A stretch of DNA of 64,000 nucleotides from Aurantiacibacter luteus. Its GTDB lineage: Bacteria > Pseudomonadota > Alphaproteobacteria > Sphingomonadales > Sphingomonadaceae. Location: positions 186,001 through 250,000 of the forward strand of contig NZ_LBHB01000001.1 of the NCBI RefSeq assembly GCF_001010945.1, given 5' to 3'. The first letter of the stretch is position 1. Each line of letters opens with the position of its first letter. Positions 34,278-44,555 of this stretch are shown piece after piece. Below the pieces are notes generated by a model. It had not been told where the DNA came from, made no database searches, and was given only the letters and a program-made list of their open reading frames with translations. The translations under genes and the position numbers were made by a program.

Positions 34278-35735
34278 ATGAACGTTACCTTCGCCGCCGC
34301 CAACCATGATGCCTCGACCCCGCGCCTGCTGGCGCGCGTGGTGGAACAGGACAAGCTGCCCGCGGGCCTGCCGCGCGCCGTGAGCGAGGGCGCGGCCGCA
34401 TCGCGCTTTTCCGGCAAGGCGGGGCAGGTGTTCGACGGGTTCCAGGAAGTTGACGGCACCGTGCAGCGGCTGGCGCTGGCGGGCGCGGGCAAGGGCGACG
34501 AGGCGCGCCTCCCCGCGCTGGAGAAGGCCGGCGGCGCGCTGACGGCAAAGTATCTTGTCAGCGGCGAGAAGGAACTGGCGCTCGATACTGCCGGTCTCTC
34601 CGCCGAGGAAGTCGCCGCAGTGCTGCTGGGGATGCGCCTGCGCGCATGGCGCTGGGACGAATACCGCACAAAGCTGCGCGACGAACAGAAGCCCACGCTC
34701 GCCACGGTCGTGGTGCTGAACGCACCCGACGGGGCCGAGGCCGCCTGGCAGGACGCGAGCGCGCTGGCAGCGGGCGTCGAGTTCACCCGCGAGCTGGTGG
34801 CCGAGCCGCCGAACGTGATCTACCCCGCCAGCTTCGCCGAGCGCGCCCGGGAGCGGTTCGAAGGCACCGGCGCCAAGGTCCGCGTGCTGGACGAGGCGGA
34901 GATGGACGCGCTGGGCATGGGCGCGCTGCTCGGCGTGGGGCAGGGTTCCGCGCGCGATTCGCGCCTGCTCGTCATCGAGTGGATGGGCGGGAACGAGGGC
35001 GAGGCGCCCGTGGCTTTCGTCGGCAAGGGCGTCACTTTCGATACCGGCGGCATCTCACTGAAGCCCGGCGCGGGCATGGATGAGATGAAGTGGGACATGG
35101 GCGGTGCGGGCGCCGTGGCGGGCGCGATGCTGGCATTGGCGAAGCGCAAGGCCAAGGCCAACGTCATCGGCGTCTGCGGCCTCGTCGAGAACATGCCCGA
35201 CGGCAACGCCATCCGCCCCGGCGACGTGCTCACCAGCATGAGCGGGCAGACCATCGAGGTGCTCAACACCGACGCCGAGGGCCGCCTCGTGCTGTGCGAC
35301 GCGCTGTGCTGGGTGCAGCGCGAGTACAAGCCGGCGCGGATCGTCGATCTCGCCACGCTGACCGGCGCCATGGTGATCGCGCTCGGCCAAGAGCACGCCG
35401 GCCTGTTCGCCAACGACGAGAGCCTCGCCGACGACCTGCTGGCGGCGGGCAAGGCGAGCGGCGACAAGCTTTGGCGCTTCCCGCTCGCGCCCGAATACGA
35501 CAAGCTGATCGACAGCCCCATCGCCGACATGAAGAACGTGGGCCCCCGCTGGGCGGGCTCGATCACCGCGGCGCAGTTCCTCCAGCGCTTCATCGAAAAC
35601 GATACGCCTTGGGCGCATTTGGACATCGCCGGCATGGCCTGGGCGGAAAAGCCCGGTGCCACCTTCGACAAGGGCGCGACCGGATACGGCGTGCGCCTGC
35701 TCGACACCTTCGTGCGCGAAACCGCCGAAGGCTGA
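34278..35735 (+). CDS. pepA: Leucyl aminopeptidase PepA
   Basis: PepA is a hexameric two-metal aminopeptidase (M17) that removes N-terminal residues. It is also a DNA-binding regulator in some bacteria. The 485-residue product contains the metal site region [31 protein letters not shown] and the family signature NTDAEGRL, followed by a conserved [10 protein letters not shown] block. The start is ATG 34278, with GGAG upstream. It is divergent from lptD, with about 100 bases between the starts. Confidence 0.95.
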   Translation: MNVTFAAANHDASTPRLLARVVEQDKLPAGLPRAVSEGAAASRFSGKAGQVFDGFQEVDGTVQRLALAGAGKGDEARLPALEKAGGALTAKYLVSGEKELALDTAGLSAEEVAAVLLGMRLRAWRWDEYRTKLRDEQKPTLATVVVLNAPDGAEAAWQDASALAAGVEFTRELVAEPPNVIYPASFAERARERFEGTGAKVRVLDEAEMDALGMGALLGVGQGSARDSRLLVIEWMGGNEGEAPVAFVGKGVTFDTGGISLKPGAGMDEMKWDMGGAGAVAGAMLALAKRKAKANVIGVCGLVENMPDGNAIRPGDVLTSMSGQTIEVLNTDAEGRLVLCDALCWVQREYKPARIVDLATLTGAMVIALGQEHAGLFANDESLADDLLAAGKASGDKLWRFPLAPEYDKLIDSPIADMKNVGPRWAGSITAAQFLQRFIENDTPWAHLDIAGMAWAEKPGATFDKGATGYGVRLLDTFVRETAEG

Positions 35736-35754
35736 TCCGAAGGAGCCGCGGGCT

Positions 35755-35904
<150 letters not shown>

Positions 35905-35981
35905 CCCCTCTTGCGGGCATGGGCGGCGAGCGCTAGGGCGCGCGCCAATTCCATCCCCCACATCCTGCAAGGACAACAGCC

Positions 35982-36404
35982 ATGGCGGTTACCCGCACCT
36001 TTTCGATCATCAAGCCCGATGCCACCCGCCGCAACCTGACCGGCGCGGTCACCAAGATGCTGGAGGACGCCGGCCTGCGCGTCGTCGCCTCCAAGCGTAT
36101 CCAGATGACCCGCGAGCAGGCCGAGGGCTTTTACGCCGTGCACAAGGAACGCCCCTTCTTCGGCGAACTGTGCGACTTCATGACCAGCGGCCCGGTGGTC
36201 GTGCAGGTGCTCGAGGGCGAGGACGCGGTGAAGCGCAACCGCGACGTCATGGGCGCGACCAATCCCGCCGATGCCGCCGACGGCACCATCCGCAAGACCT
36301 TTGCCGAGGGCATCGAGGCGAACTCCGTCCACGGTTCGGACAGCGATGAGAATGCCGCGATCGAGATCGATTATTTCTTCGACGAGAACGAAATCGTCGG
36401 GTAA
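35982..36404 (+). CDS. ndk: Nucleoside diphosphate kinase
   Basis: Ndk balances nucleoside triphosphate pools by passing the gamma phosphate through a histidine. The 140-residue protein is the standard size. It starts [20 protein letters not shown] and carries the active-site histidine in NSVHGSDS at residue 117. The substrate loop [19 protein letters not shown] is conserved. The start ATG at 35982 is 77 bases after the DUF2256 gene. Confidence 0.97.
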   Translation: MAVTRTFSIIKPDATRRNLTGAVTKMLEDAGLRVVASKRIQMTREQAEGFYAVHKERPFFGELCDFMTSGPVVVQVLEGEDAVKRNRDVMGATNPADAADGTIRKTFAEGIEANSVHGSDSDENAAIEIDYFFDENEIVG

Positions 36405-36548
36405 GCCGAACACACTGTAAACATTGATGAACGGTGTCGCCCGCGCGACGCTTTCGTGCTATGCGAGTCGCACGAAGGCGGCGGGCGGCACGGTCCTGCC
36501 CCTTCGTCCGACGCCGACAGCGTCACGAGGTCGCAAGGGGGCAGCGCA

Positions 36549-36950
36549 ATGTTCCGATCGCATCGAGGCAGTCCGGTCAGCGAGGCGCTGGCTTTCGTGG
36601 CGGCATGCAACAGCCGCGATGCCCATGCGCTCGAGCGATTGCTGGCGCCCCAGTTCACCTTTACCGACAGCCGCGGCGGCGTGATCGAGGGCGTGCCCGC
36701 CATGCTGGAGGCGCTGCGCGCGGTACGCGCCGTCGCGCCGGACCTGCGCGTCGAGATAGAGCGGCACTCCTCGCGCGGTGACACGGCGCTGCTCTCCGGC
36801 CGTTCGCTGACCGAGAACGCGGACCTCGCCTGCGACACCCAGTGGCGGGCGGTGGTGAGGGATGGCAAGCTCGTCGAATGGCAGGCCTACGGCGCGCCGT
36901 CCGAGGGTTCGCTGGTAGGACTGCTCTCGGCTCTGGTGGACGCACGGTAG
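36549..36950 (+). CDS. SnoaL/NTF2-like domain protein, copy 1
   Basis: The 133-residue protein folds as an NTF2-like cone: EALAFVAACNSRDAHALERLLAPQFTFTDSRGGVIEGVPAMLEAL is the usual helix-turn-strand start. The family includes small isomerases, hydrolases and ligand-binding proteins, so no reaction is given. The start is ATG 36549, with AAGGGGG upstream. The neighbour at 37049 has the same fold and length, and the two look like an old tandem duplication. In this copy FTDSRG stands where copy 2 has LVDSAG. Confidence 0.72.
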   Translation: MFRSHRGSPVSEALAFVAACNSRDAHALERLLAPQFTFTDSRGGVIEGVPAMLEALRAVRAVAPDLRVEIERHSSRGDTALLSGRSLTENADLACDTQWRAVVRDGKLVEWQAYGAPSEGSLVGLLSALVDAR

Positions 36951-37048
36951 AAGCCCGGCAGAAGCAAGCCCGTTTCGCTTGCGTGCGATCCGTGCTAAAC
37001 CTCGGATCGAGCCTGCGCGTCCGCTTGCAGGCGAAGAGAGTGTTTCCC

Positions 37049-37459
37049 ATGCGGCAATGGTTTTCCCGTGCGCCGGTTCGCACCGTCCAGGCCTATGTGG
37101 CCGCGATGAACGCGCGCGACCTCGAAAGCATGGCGACGTTGATGGGCGAGAACATGGTGCTGGTGGACAGCGCGGGACAGGAGCTCGAAGGCCGGTTGAC
37201 TGCCCAGGCCGTTTTTTCCAGGCTGTTTTCGGAGGCGAACACGTTCGAGCTTCGTATCGATCGCTATTCCTACAGTCGCGGCCAGGTGCTGATGTCGGGG
37301 CATCTCGAAAGCGATCACCCCGCTATCTCCAATTCGACGCACTTCCGTGCCCGTGCGGACGAGAAATTCGTTCACGAGTGGCAATCGTACGCTAGCCATC
37401 CGGTGCAATCGCTCGCGCGGATCATGCGCGATACCGGTCGTCCTCGACCGCCTAGCTAA
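37049..37459 (+). CDS. SnoaL/NTF2-like domain protein, copy 2
   Basis: This 136-residue paralogue of the preceding gene has the same layout, TVQAYVAAMNARDLESMATLMGENMVLVDSAGQELEGRLTAQAVF. It lies 98 bases downstream on the same strand. Both end in a WQ-Y/S-YA pattern (WQAYGAPS in copy 1, WQSYASHP in copy 2), supporting common descent. The ATG at 37049 was chosen from the match with copy 1. Function is unknown. Confidence 0.72.
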   Translation: MRQWFSRAPVRTVQAYVAAMNARDLESMATLMGENMVLVDSAGQELEGRLTAQAVFSRLFSEANTFELRIDRYSYSRGQVLMSGHLESDHPAISNSTHFRARADEKFVHEWQSYASHPVQSLARIMRDTGRPRPPS

Positions 37460-37475
37460 CCTTCAGGTTGTCTCC

Positions 37476-38690
37476 CTAGCGCGCATATTGCCGCGAGTGG
37501 ACGCGGTGCGCCCCTTTCTGCGAACGGGTGCTCTCGATCTCTATTCCGATCCGCGCCTCTTTCGACAGCGGAATGCCGAGCTCGCTGTAGACGCGCGACA
37601 TGACCGGTTCCCAGCCATCATCGAACGCGGTGAAGTCCACCACCGCCATCGGTCCGGAAAAGTCGGCCAGCGCGCTCTCAACCCGCGCCTTCCGCAAGGC
37701 GATCTTGCGCGCCACCTCGCGCTCGATCCACGACAGGTCCGCCGCGTCAGACTGAATCGCCATCTGGTTGGCGAACATCGACACCATGCTCGGGCCGATC
37801 TCGCGCTCGTCCCGCCGGGTGACGACGATACGCGCCTCGGGAAATGCCGCGATGAGGCTCGGCAGGTTCTCGGTGAATTCGGGCACCTTCATCACGCGCG
37901 CGCGATGCGCGTTTCCATGAAAGGCGGCATCGGTTCGCAGGATTCGGGCGAATTCGCGGTAGAGCGCGCCGGCATCGCGTCCCTCGCTGAAGGCGCTGTA
38001 TGACGGGATGTGCCACTGCGCCTCATAGGTGCTCGCTCCCAGCGCGGCAGCCAGCCAGCCGAGCTCCTCGTCGACCTGGCGCGGCGCGGTCGGGTGGATG
38101 GTCTGCAGCCAGGGGTTGATCCACTGCCCCAGCCTCAGCGACAGCCAGCTCCAGAAAGGCCGCAGGTCGGGGCGGCGAGGGACCGGGTTCCAGCTGTCGC
38201 AGAAAGGCGTCGCGACGAATGCGGGATCGGCGGCGAGCAGGCGATGGACCCGCGTCGTGCCGCTGCGCTGCTGACCGACCACGAGGATCGGCGGGGCGAG
38301 CGGCGTCTCGAGGAGGTCGGGGCGCTGTCGCCACAGCCGGCCCAGTTGCAGGCGCTGGAAGACCACCCGCTGCAACTGGCCGTGCGCCATCGTGCGCCCG
38401 AGCGGGTTGAGCCGCGCCTCCTCCCGCGCGGCGGAGCAGAGCCGCTGCAGCCGCTCGCGGAAATCGGCCACGTCCTGTGCGCTGCGACCGCCCACTTCGT
38501 CCGCGAGGTCGTGCTTCGCCAGCGCCTTTACCCACATTTCCTCCGGGTCGAGCGACGGCGGCGGCGCATAGCCCTTGCGCCACAAGGTCTCGAGCCAGCC
38601 GTTCAGCCTGTCGACATTGGGCGAGCGGGCGAGGAGATGGGGGCGCGGCGGTGGCAGGCGCATCGAGTCAGAACTGGTCGGCCGCGTCAT
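37476..38690 (-). CDS. Sulfotransferase family protein, large subtype
   Basis: The 404-residue protein has a PAPS-binding P-loop-like motif VVGQQRSGTTRVHRLL (about 137-152). A later VVTRRDEREIGPSMVSMF block corresponds to the 3'-phosphate site. It belongs to the broad group of stand-alone sulfotransferases found in marine sphingomonads, with unknown acceptors. The start overlaps purN by 23 bases if ATG 38690 is used. ATG 38663 avoids the overlap and begins MRLPPPRP. It is unlike the smaller sulfotransferase in the RiPP cluster. Confidence 0.78.
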   Translation of the reverse strand: MTRPTSSDSMRLPPPRPHLLARSPNVDRLNGWLETLWRKGYAPPPSLDPEEMWVKALAKHDLADEVGGRSAQDVADFRERLQRLCSAAREEARLNPLGRTMAHGQLQRVVFQRLQLGRLWRQRPDLLETPLAPPILVVGQQRSGTTRVHRLLAADPAFVATPFCDSWNPVPRRPDLRPFWSWLSLRLGQWINPWLQTIHPTAPRQVDEELGWLAAALGASTYEAQWHIPSYSAFSEGRDAGALYREFARILRTDAAFHGNAHRARVMKVPEFTENLPSLIAAFPEARIVVTRRDEREIGPSMVSMFANQMAIQSDAADLSWIEREVARKIALRKARVESALADFSGPMAVVDFTAFDDGWEPVMSRVYSELGIPLSKEARIGIEIESTRSQKGAHRVHSRQYAR

Positions 38691-39627
38691 GCAGCCGCGT
38701 GAGCCGCGAAGGCGCGGCCATGCGCCAGCTGCGCGCCAGCCACTCGCCGACCTGGTCCCAGTCCAGGCCCGGTCGGTTGAGGATCAGCCCGACCCAGCCG
38801 CTCGCGCCGTAATAAGCGGGCTTGAAGTAAGTCTCCGGCGCAGTCTCGGCCAGCGCCTCCACCTCGTCCACGCCGCCGGTCTTCACCAGCAGGGCGACGT
38901 TGGGCGTGCCGTGATGCTGGTCGGCGAAATAGGCGAAATACTTGCCGCTCTTCCCCCCGGTGCGCCAGCCGGGCGAGCCGTGGCTCTCGCGCTCCTCGGC
39001 CTCGGGCAGGTCCATCGCCAGCGCGCGCACGCGGCCAAGCAGCCAGTCGGGAGAGGTCTCGCGGGTGACGAAATCGGCGAGCATCCGCGGGTAGAGCTGG
39101 TATTCGGCGAGGATGACGCGGGAAGCGAGGCTGTCCGCGGTATCGTCCGGAAGGATGGCAACCGGCAGCTGTCCCAGCAGCGGCCCGCCGTCGAGCTCGG
39201 GCGTCACCACGTGGACCGAGCAGCCACCGTGCGCATCGTTCGCGGCGATGGCCCGGGCGTGGGTGTCGAGACCCTTGTACTTGGGCAGCAGGCTGGGGTG
39301 GGTGTTGACCATGCGGCCTTCCCACCTGGCCACGAAGTCCTCCGTCAGCACGCGCATGTAGCCGCATAGCGCGAGATACTCGGCGCCGCTGTCGCGCAGG
39401 GCGGCATCCATGATCGCCTCGTGCGCGCGGCGATCCATTCCGCGATGGTCGTGGGCGAAGGTCGCAATGCCCTCGGCCTCGGCGATGCTCAGGCCCGGCG
39501 CACCGGGCACGTTGCTGGCGACCAGCACGATCTCGTAGGGGCAATCGGGCAGGCGCGACTGGAACAGCAGCGCCGACATGGTCGTGCCCTTGCCCGACAG
39601 CAGGCAGGCGACCTTTGCCTTACGCAT
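38668..39627 (-). CDS. purN: Phosphoribosylglycinamide formyltransferase PurN fused to MmcQ/YjbR-like domain
   Basis: The first 200 residues are a normal PurN, adding formyl from 10-formyl-THF in purine synthesis, with [19 protein letters not shown] (Asn108, His110) and ELDGGP (Asp146). The remaining 119 residues contain [29 protein letters not shown] and [24 protein letters not shown]. This matches the small CyaY-fold MmcQ/YjbR domain, normally a separate protein thought to bind DNA. The total of 319 residues is about 50 per cent longer than usual PurN. The gene overlaps purM by eight bases. Confidence 0.88.
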   Translation of the reverse strand: MRKAKVACLLSGKGTTMSALLFQSRLPDCPYEIVLVASNVPGAPGLSIAEAEGIATFAHDHRGMDRRAHEAIMDAALRDSGAEYLALCGYMRVLTEDFVARWEGRMVNTHPSLLPKYKGLDTHARAIAANDAHGGCSVHVVTPELDGGPLLGQLPVAILPDDTADSLASRVILAEYQLYPRMLADFVTRETSPDWLLGRVRALAMDLPEAEERESHGSPGWRTGGKSGKYFAYFADQHHGTPNVALLVKTGGVDEVEALAETAPETYFKPAYYGASGWVGLILNRPGLDWDQVGEWLARSWRMAAPSRLTRLHDAADQF

Positions 39628-40717
39628 CGTGCGAGGCGGACCAGTCGGCCTTGCCGCTCCAGGTGCCCTGCGACCCGCGCACCTCGCAGCCGCGATGGCC
39701 GGCGACGATCTCGCCTAGCCGGAAGACCGTCTCACCCGCTTCGACGAGCTCCGCGGTGACGGAACCGACGTGCTCTGGCAGCACGGCCAGCACCATGCCC
39801 ACGCCGCAATTGAAGGTTCGCGCCATCTCGCCGGGCTCGATATTGCCCTGCGCCTGGAGGAAGGCCATCAGCCCCGGCTGCGCCCAGGCATCGGCGTCGA
39901 CCACGGCGCGCGCGCCTTCGGGCAGGACGCGGGGGATGTTCTCCAGCAGGCCGCCGCCGGTGATGTGCGCCAGCGCGTCCACCTTCCCCGACCTGACGAC
40001 GGGCAGCAGGCTCTTTACGTAGATGCGCGTCGGCTCCATCAGCGTCTCGATCAGCAGGCGGTCCTGGTCGAACAGGGCGGGGCGATCGAGCCGCCAGCCC
40101 TTGTCCTCGGCCAGTCGCCGCACGAGCGAGAAACCGTTGGAATGGACGCCAGAGCTGGCGAGGCCGAGCAGCACGTGGCCCGGCGCCACGCGCTCGCCCG
40201 TCAGCTGCTCGCCGCGCTCCACAGCGCCGACGCAGAAGCCGGCAAGGTCGTAGTCGCCTTCAGCATACATCCCCGGCATTTCCGCCGTCTCGCCGCCGAT
40301 CAGCGCGCAGCCCGCCAGCTTGCAGCCCTCGGCGATGCCCGCGATAACCGTCTCGGCGATGCCGTTCTCCAGCTTGCCGGTGGCGAAGTAGTCGAGGAAG
40401 AACAGCGGCTCCGCGCCCTGCACGATCAGGTCGTTCACGCACATGGCGACGAGGTCGATGCCGACGGTCTCGTGCCGGCCGCTGTCGATGGCGAGCTTCA
40501 GCTTGGTGCCCACGCCGTCGTTGCCGGCTACCAGCAGCGGGTCCTTGTAGCCCGCCGCGCGCGGATCGAAGAAACCGCCGAAGCCGCCGATCTCGCCGTC
40601 CGCGCCGGGGCGGCGGGTGGCCTTGACCAGCGGTCCGATCGCCTTGACCAGCGCGTTGCCCGCCGCGATCGAGACCCCGGCTTGTTCGTAGGTGTAGGAT
40701 GGCTTGTCGTCGCTCAT
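39620..40717 (-). CDS. purM: Phosphoribosylformylglycinamidine cyclo-ligase PurM
   Basis: PurM closes the imidazole ring to make aminoimidazole ribotide in purine synthesis. The 365-residue protein has the family's [15 protein letters not shown] start. [40 protein letters not shown] and the [16 protein letters not shown] block follow. The ATG at 40717 fits the conserved start better than one 42 bases earlier. The stop lies within the purN start, so the two are coupled as in most bacteria. Confidence 0.96.
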   Translation of the reverse strand: MSDDKPSYTYEQAGVSIAAGNALVKAIGPLVKATRRPGADGEIGGFGGFFDPRAAGYKDPLLVAGNDGVGTKLKLAIDSGRHETVGIDLVAMCVNDLIVQGAEPLFFLDYFATGKLENGIAETVIAGIAEGCKLAGCALIGGETAEMPGMYAEGDYDLAGFCVGAVERGEQLTGERVAPGHVLLGLASSGVHSNGFSLVRRLAEDKGWRLDRPALFDQDRLLIETLMEPTRIYVKSLLPVVRSGKVDALAHITGGGLLENIPRVLPEGARAVVDADAWAQPGLMAFLQAQGNIEPGEMARTFNCGVGMVLAVLPEHVGSVTAELVEAGETVFRLGEIVAGHRGCEVRGSQGTWSGKADWSASHDA

Positions 40718-40786
40718 GCACCCCCGCATAGCCTTTCGTGCTTGGAATCCAATCCGCACCTTGGCAAAAGGCGCGCGAATTCCCCG

Positions 40787-42076
40787 ATGATGACGAACGC
40801 TCTCTCCCTGGCCCGGACCCCTGCTGGCCGAAACCCGTCCCTCGTCGTGGCGGCCGTGCTGGCGTTGCTGGCGCTGGCGGCGACGGGCGCGGCGCTATGG
40901 GCGCAGGTGTCGGGCGAGCGCGGCATCGCCCCCGTCGCCAGCAGCAGCGACATCTCCGTCGGCGGGATCGAGGTCGACGTGAGCGGCGACAACGCCGAGG
41001 ACGCGCGCGAGAACGGCTGGCGCGAGGCGCAGCGCAAGGCGTGGGAAAAGATCGACGGGCCGGACATTCCGGACAGCCAGCTCGAATCGCTCGTGTCCGC
41101 TATCGTGGTCGAGGAAGAGCACATCGGCCCGCGCCGCTACATCGCCAGGCTTGGCGTGGTGTTCGATCGCCAGCGCGCGGGCGCGTTGCTGGGCGCGGGC
41201 GGCCAGCGTGCGCGCTCGGCCCCGATGCTGACGCTGCCGGTGATGATCTCGGGCGGCACGGCCACGATGTTCGAGACGCGCAACCCGTGGCAGCGCGCCT
41301 GGGCGGAATATCAGTTCGGCTCCAGTGCCATCGACTACGTCCGCCCCAACGGCGCGGGCGGCGAATCGCTGTTGCTGACCTATGGCCAGACCGGCCGCCG
41401 CAGCCGCGCGTGGTGGACCAACATCCTCGACCAGTTCGGCGCCGCCGACGTGATCATGCCGATTGCCGAGCTCAGCTACGAGTATCCGGGCGGACCGGTG
41501 AACGGGCGCTTCGTGGCGCGGTACGGCCCCGACAACCGGTACATCGACAGCTTCAGCCTTCGCGCGGAAAGCTCGGCCCAGCTTCCGGCCATGCTGACGC
41601 AGGCGGTGGCGCGCTTCGACCGCATCTTCACCGAGGCGCTGTCCTCGGGCCGCCTCAGCCCAGATCCGACGCTCACGCTGGAGAATATCGAGGTGAGCCC
41701 CGCCGTGCGCGCGATCCTCGATGAGGCCGAGCGGCTGGAGGCGGAGGACCGCGCCATAGCCGCCGATCGGGTTCGCGCCCGCGATGCCGTGCGCGCCACG
41801 CCCGATGCGGAACCGACGCCGGAGCCGACTGCCGCGGTCAGCCAGGTCTTCGCCATCCAGGTCGCCACCCCCGATGCCGCGGCCTACGACAACGCGCTGT
41901 CGCTCATTCGCGGCACGCCGGGCATCACCAGCGCCAACTATACCAGCACCGCGGTCGGCGGGAACTCGGTCATGCGCGTGTGGTACACGGGCGAACTGGA
42001 GGAGCTGGCCGCCGCGCTGCGCTCGCGCGGGTGGGGCGTGAACGTGGGCCAGCAGGCGCTCGGCATCTCCCGCTAG
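40787..42076 (+). CDS. Membrane-anchored protein with DUF2066-like domain
   Basis: The 429-residue protein has one N-terminal membrane helix (about 18-38) and a periplasmic part. It starts [31 protein letters not shown], resembling DUF2066. A middle domain follows ([31 protein letters not shown]), and the C-terminal module [28 protein letters not shown] has a ferredoxin-like fold similar to heavy-metal-associated domains but without a CxxC. Function is unknown. It lies just upstream of hdaA, and such neighbours are common in sphingomonads. The start is ATG 40787, with a second ATG next to it. Confidence 0.75.
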   Translation: MMTNALSLARTPAGRNPSLVVAAVLALLALAATGAALWAQVSGERGIAPVASSSDISVGGIEVDVSGDNAEDARENGWREAQRKAWEKIDGPDIPDSQLESLVSAIVVEEEHIGPRRYIARLGVVFDRQRAGALLGAGGQRARSAPMLTLPVMISGGTATMFETRNPWQRAWAEYQFGSSAIDYVRPNGAGGESLLLTYGQTGRRSRAWWTNILDQFGAADVIMPIAELSYEYPGGPVNGRFVARYGPDNRYIDSFSLRAESSAQLPAMLTQAVARFDRIFTEALSSGRLSPDPTLTLENIEVSPAVRAILDEAERLEAEDRAIAADRVRARDAVRATPDAEPTPEPTAAVSQVFAIQVATPDAAAYDNALSLIRGTPGITSANYTSTAVGGNSVMRVWYTGELEELAAALRSRGWGVNVGQQALGISR

Positions 42077-42090
42077 GGGCGGGCGCTGCG

Positions 42091-42696
42091 ATGGAGCAGA
42101 TCGCCCTTCCGCTGAAGGCCGGGCGCGGCCCTGCGCGCATTGTGGTGGGCGAGGGCAATGCCCACGTCGCCGAGGCCCTCGTCGCGCCCGCCGCCTGGCC
42201 CTTTCGCACCGCCGTCCTCACCGGACCGCCGCGATCGGGCAAGTCGCTGTTCGCCCGCTGGTTCGCCGAGAGCGGCGCGGGCGAGGCTCTCGACGATGCC
42301 GCCGCCTTGCCCGAGGATGCGCTGTTCCACCGCTGGAACCGGGCGCAGGAGAGCGGCACGGCGCTGCTGATCGTCGGGGCGGAGCCGCCGTGGGAAATCG
42401 CCCTGCCGGACCTGCGCTCGCGGCTCGGCGGTTCGCTGCAGCTCGCCATCGGCCACCCGGACGACGACATGGCGCGCGACCTGCTGCTCGGCATGGCCGA
42501 GGAGCGCGGCCTGCCGCTGCGCGCCGATGCCGCCGACTACCTCGTGCCCCGCGCCCCGCGCTCGGCAGCGGAGCTGGAACGGCTGGTCGAGACCATCGAC
42601 CGCTTGTCGCTGGAGCGAAAGTCCCCACCTAACCTCGGCATCTGGCGCGCCGCGCTGGAGGCGCTGCACGGCCCGGACGAGCCGCGCTTGCTTTGA
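42091..42696 (+). CDS. hdaA: DnaA-related regulatory protein HdaA
   Basis: HdaA drives hydrolysis of ATP on DnaA once the replication clamp is loaded, limiting re-initiation. The 201-residue protein starts with the clamp-binding motif QIALPL (3-8). A DnaA-like AAA+ domain follows with P-loop TGPPRSGKSLFARWF, but there is no DNA-binding domain, as expected. The acidic DDAAALPEDALFHRWN segment stands in the Walker B area. It is 14 bases downstream of the previous gene and 31 bases upstream of the cysE gene. Confidence 0.88.
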   Translation: MEQIALPLKAGRGPARIVVGEGNAHVAEALVAPAAWPFRTAVLTGPPRSGKSLFARWFAESGAGEALDDAAALPEDALFHRWNRAQESGTALLIVGAEPPWEIALPDLRSRLGGSLQLAIGHPDDDMARDLLLGMAEERGLPLRADAADYLVPRAPRSAAELERLVETIDRLSLERKSPPNLGIWRAALEALHGPDEPRLL

Positions 42697-42727
42697 TGCC
42701 GGTTTTGATGGAAAACTCTTTGCTGCC

Positions 42728-43456
42728 ATGCTCGATCGCCTGATCGCCTATCTGGACTCGATCCATGCGCGCGACCCGGCGCCGCGCTCGCGCTGGGAAA
42801 TCCTGTTCTACCCAGGCGTCATCGCGCTCGGTCTGCACCGCGTGGCGCATTGGCTGTTCGAGGCGGAGATGTTCCTGCTGGCGCGGCTGGTGAACCACTT
42901 CAGCCGTTTTCTTACCGCCATCGACATCCATCCCGGCGCGACCATCGGCAAGAACTTCTTCATCGACCACGGCTTCACCGTGATCGGGGAAACGGCGCAC
43001 ATCGGCGACAACGTGACGATCTACCAGTGCGTGACGCTGGGCGGCACCAATCCGACCAACGGGGTGGGCGGCAAGCGCCATCCCACCCTGCTGGACAACG
43101 TCATCATCGGTTCGGGCGCACAGGTGATCGGCCCGATCACGGTGGGCGAGCGGGCACGCGTGGGCGCCAATGCCGTGGTGACGGACGACGTGCCCGAGGG
43201 CGCGACGATGATCGGCCTCAAGGCCCGCTCCACGCTGGTGCCCGCCGAGGAATGGGTGAAGGAGTTCATCCCTTACGGCACGCCCTGCGACGATCCTTGC
43301 CAGGAGGAGGCGGGTCGCAGCTCGCGGGACTGCGTGGAAAGGCTCGAGGCCGAGATCAAGGCCCTGCGCGCCGAAATGGACGAGCTTCGGCGAGCGCTCC
43401 CGGCTCCGGCCACGGCTTCCGCGCCCAAGCGCAAGAGCGGCTCCAAGGTTTCATGA
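42728..43456 (+). CDS. cysE: Serine O-acetyltransferase (CysE/EpsC type)
   Basis: The enzyme makes O-acetylserine from serine and acetyl-CoA, the carbon skeleton for cysteine. The 242-residue product has a helical N-terminal part and a left-handed beta-helix from about 68. It contains the conserved DIHPGATIGKNFFIDHGFTVIGETAHIGDNVTIYQCVTLGG and KRHPTLLDNVIIGSGAQVIGPI blocks. The tail after about 185 is a charged coiled-coil-like extension (SRDCVERLEAEIKALRAEMDELRRAL). Its stop overlaps the next gene by four bases. Confidence 0.93.
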   Translation: MLDRLIAYLDSIHARDPAPRSRWEILFYPGVIALGLHRVAHWLFEAEMFLLARLVNHFSRFLTAIDIHPGATIGKNFFIDHGFTVIGETAHIGDNVTIYQCVTLGGTNPTNGVGGKRHPTLLDNVIIGSGAQVIGPITVGERARVGANAVVTDDVPEGATMIGLKARSTLVPAEEWVKEFIPYGTPCDDPCQEEAGRSSRDCVERLEAEIKALRAEMDELRRALPAPATASAPKRKSGSKVS

Positions 43457-43809
43457 CCACGCCCACGGGCCTGCCCAACATCATCGCCTTTCCCGGTCAG
43501 CGCCCGCCCTCGCAGGTCGGCTTCGACCGGGCCGAGCTGCTGCGCATCCTCGACCTCTACGGCCGCATGGTCGCCGCGGGCGAGTGGCGCGACTACGCGA
43601 TGGATTTCGACCGGCACTGCGCCACCTTTGCCGCCTTCCGCCGCGCCGCCGAGGTCCCGCAGATGCGGCTGGAGAAGCGGCCCGCCCTGCGCGCGCGGCA
43701 GGGCATGTGGACGCTGTTCGGCGAAGCCGGGCAGGTGCTCAAGCGTGGGCACGAACTCGCCAGCGTCCTCGCGCCGGTGGAACGCCGGCTGCTGAAGGCG
43801 ATCGACTAG
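43453..43809 (+). CDS. DUF2794 family protein
   Basis: The 118-residue protein matches DUF2794, a family confined to alphaproteobacteria: FDRAELLRILDLYGRMVAAGEWRDYAMDF near the start and RPALRARQGMWTLFGEAGQVLKRGHELASVLAPVERRLLKAID at the end. No activity is known. Its ATG overlaps the cysE stop (ATGA), so it is co-translated. It ends convergently with the DUF4328 gene at a shared CTAGCTAG. Confidence 0.85.
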   Translation: MTTPTGLPNIIAFPGQRPPSQVGFDRAELLRILDLYGRMVAAGEWRDYAMDFDRHCATFAAFRRAAEVPQMRLEKRPALRARQGMWTLFGEAGQVLKRGHELASVLAPVERRLLKAID

Positions 43810-44463
43810 CTAGTCGAAGGTGTCGGCAGCGCCGAGGTGCAGGCCGGAGGCCTGCGCGCCCGTCACCTTGCCCACGATCCGGAGCAGGAACCAGGCCGAG
43901 CCCGCCAGCAGCACGTAAATCAGCGCCAGCAGCAGGAACCAGGCGAACGGCGGCAGGATGACATAGACGCCCGGAATCGCGTTCACTCCGAAATAGCCCA
44001 GCGCCACCACGCTTACCACCAGCGCGCCCCAGTTGCAGGCGTACCAGCTCGTCACGTCGCCTACCGGCGATGCCCTGTGCCAGTCGCTCTCGCCTTGGCT
44101 GCGGTTGAACAGCTCGCGCGTGGAGGCGTAGGGCACATAGAGATTGGCGAACGGCACGAAGAACGAGGCGCTTGCCCATGCGGGGCTGTAGGTCAGGCCC
44201 TGCAATCCCGCCTCGTGAAGGTTGGCATGGGCGCGGTGGATCCACAGGGGAACCGTCACGACGCAGATGACGAAGGCGACCAGCCAGATCAGCGAGACCA
44301 GCCCGGTGCTCAGGCCTACCAGCACGCCTCCCGCGCCGCCGCCGATCGGCAGCAGCACCATGGTCGCGGCCAGCAGCGTCAGCACGCAGCCGGCCACGAA
44401 GGTGACGAGCGCCACCCGCGCCACGACCGCCAGCGAAGAAAGGGTGCGAACCCCGCTTGTCAT
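43810..44463 (-). CDS. DUF4328 membrane protein
   Basis: The 217-residue protein has about five membrane helices and a cytosolic loop, FVPFANLYVPYASTRELFNRSQ, typical of the DUF4328 family. HRAHANLHEAGLQGLTYSPAWASASFFVP precedes it. Function is unknown. The start ATG at 44463 leaves 92 bases to the end of the next minus-strand gene, in which no feature was seen. Confidence 0.8.
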   Translation of the reverse strand: MTSGVRTLSSLAVVARVALVTFVAGCVLTLLAATMVLLPIGGGAGGVLVGLSTGLVSLIWLVAFVICVVTVPLWIHRAHANLHEAGLQGLTYSPAWASASFFVPFANLYVPYASTRELFNRSQGESDWHRASPVGDVTSWYACNWGALVVSVVALGYFGVNAIPGVYVILPPFAWFLLLALIYVLLAGSAWFLLRIVGKVTGAQASGLHLGAADTFD

Positions 44464-44555
44464 GCAAATGGCCCCCTGCCGAATATGCGCCGTTTGTGCC
44501 GCCGGGCGGGTCCGGTGCCAAGCTCCATCGACGCACTATCGACAGGAGGGCGGGT

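Noticed and set aside
39770-40786. Long N-terminal extension of the DUF2066-like gene running through purM
   Set aside because: It is antisense to purM, and its composition is that of a shadow frame. The membrane-anchor start at 40787 is normal.
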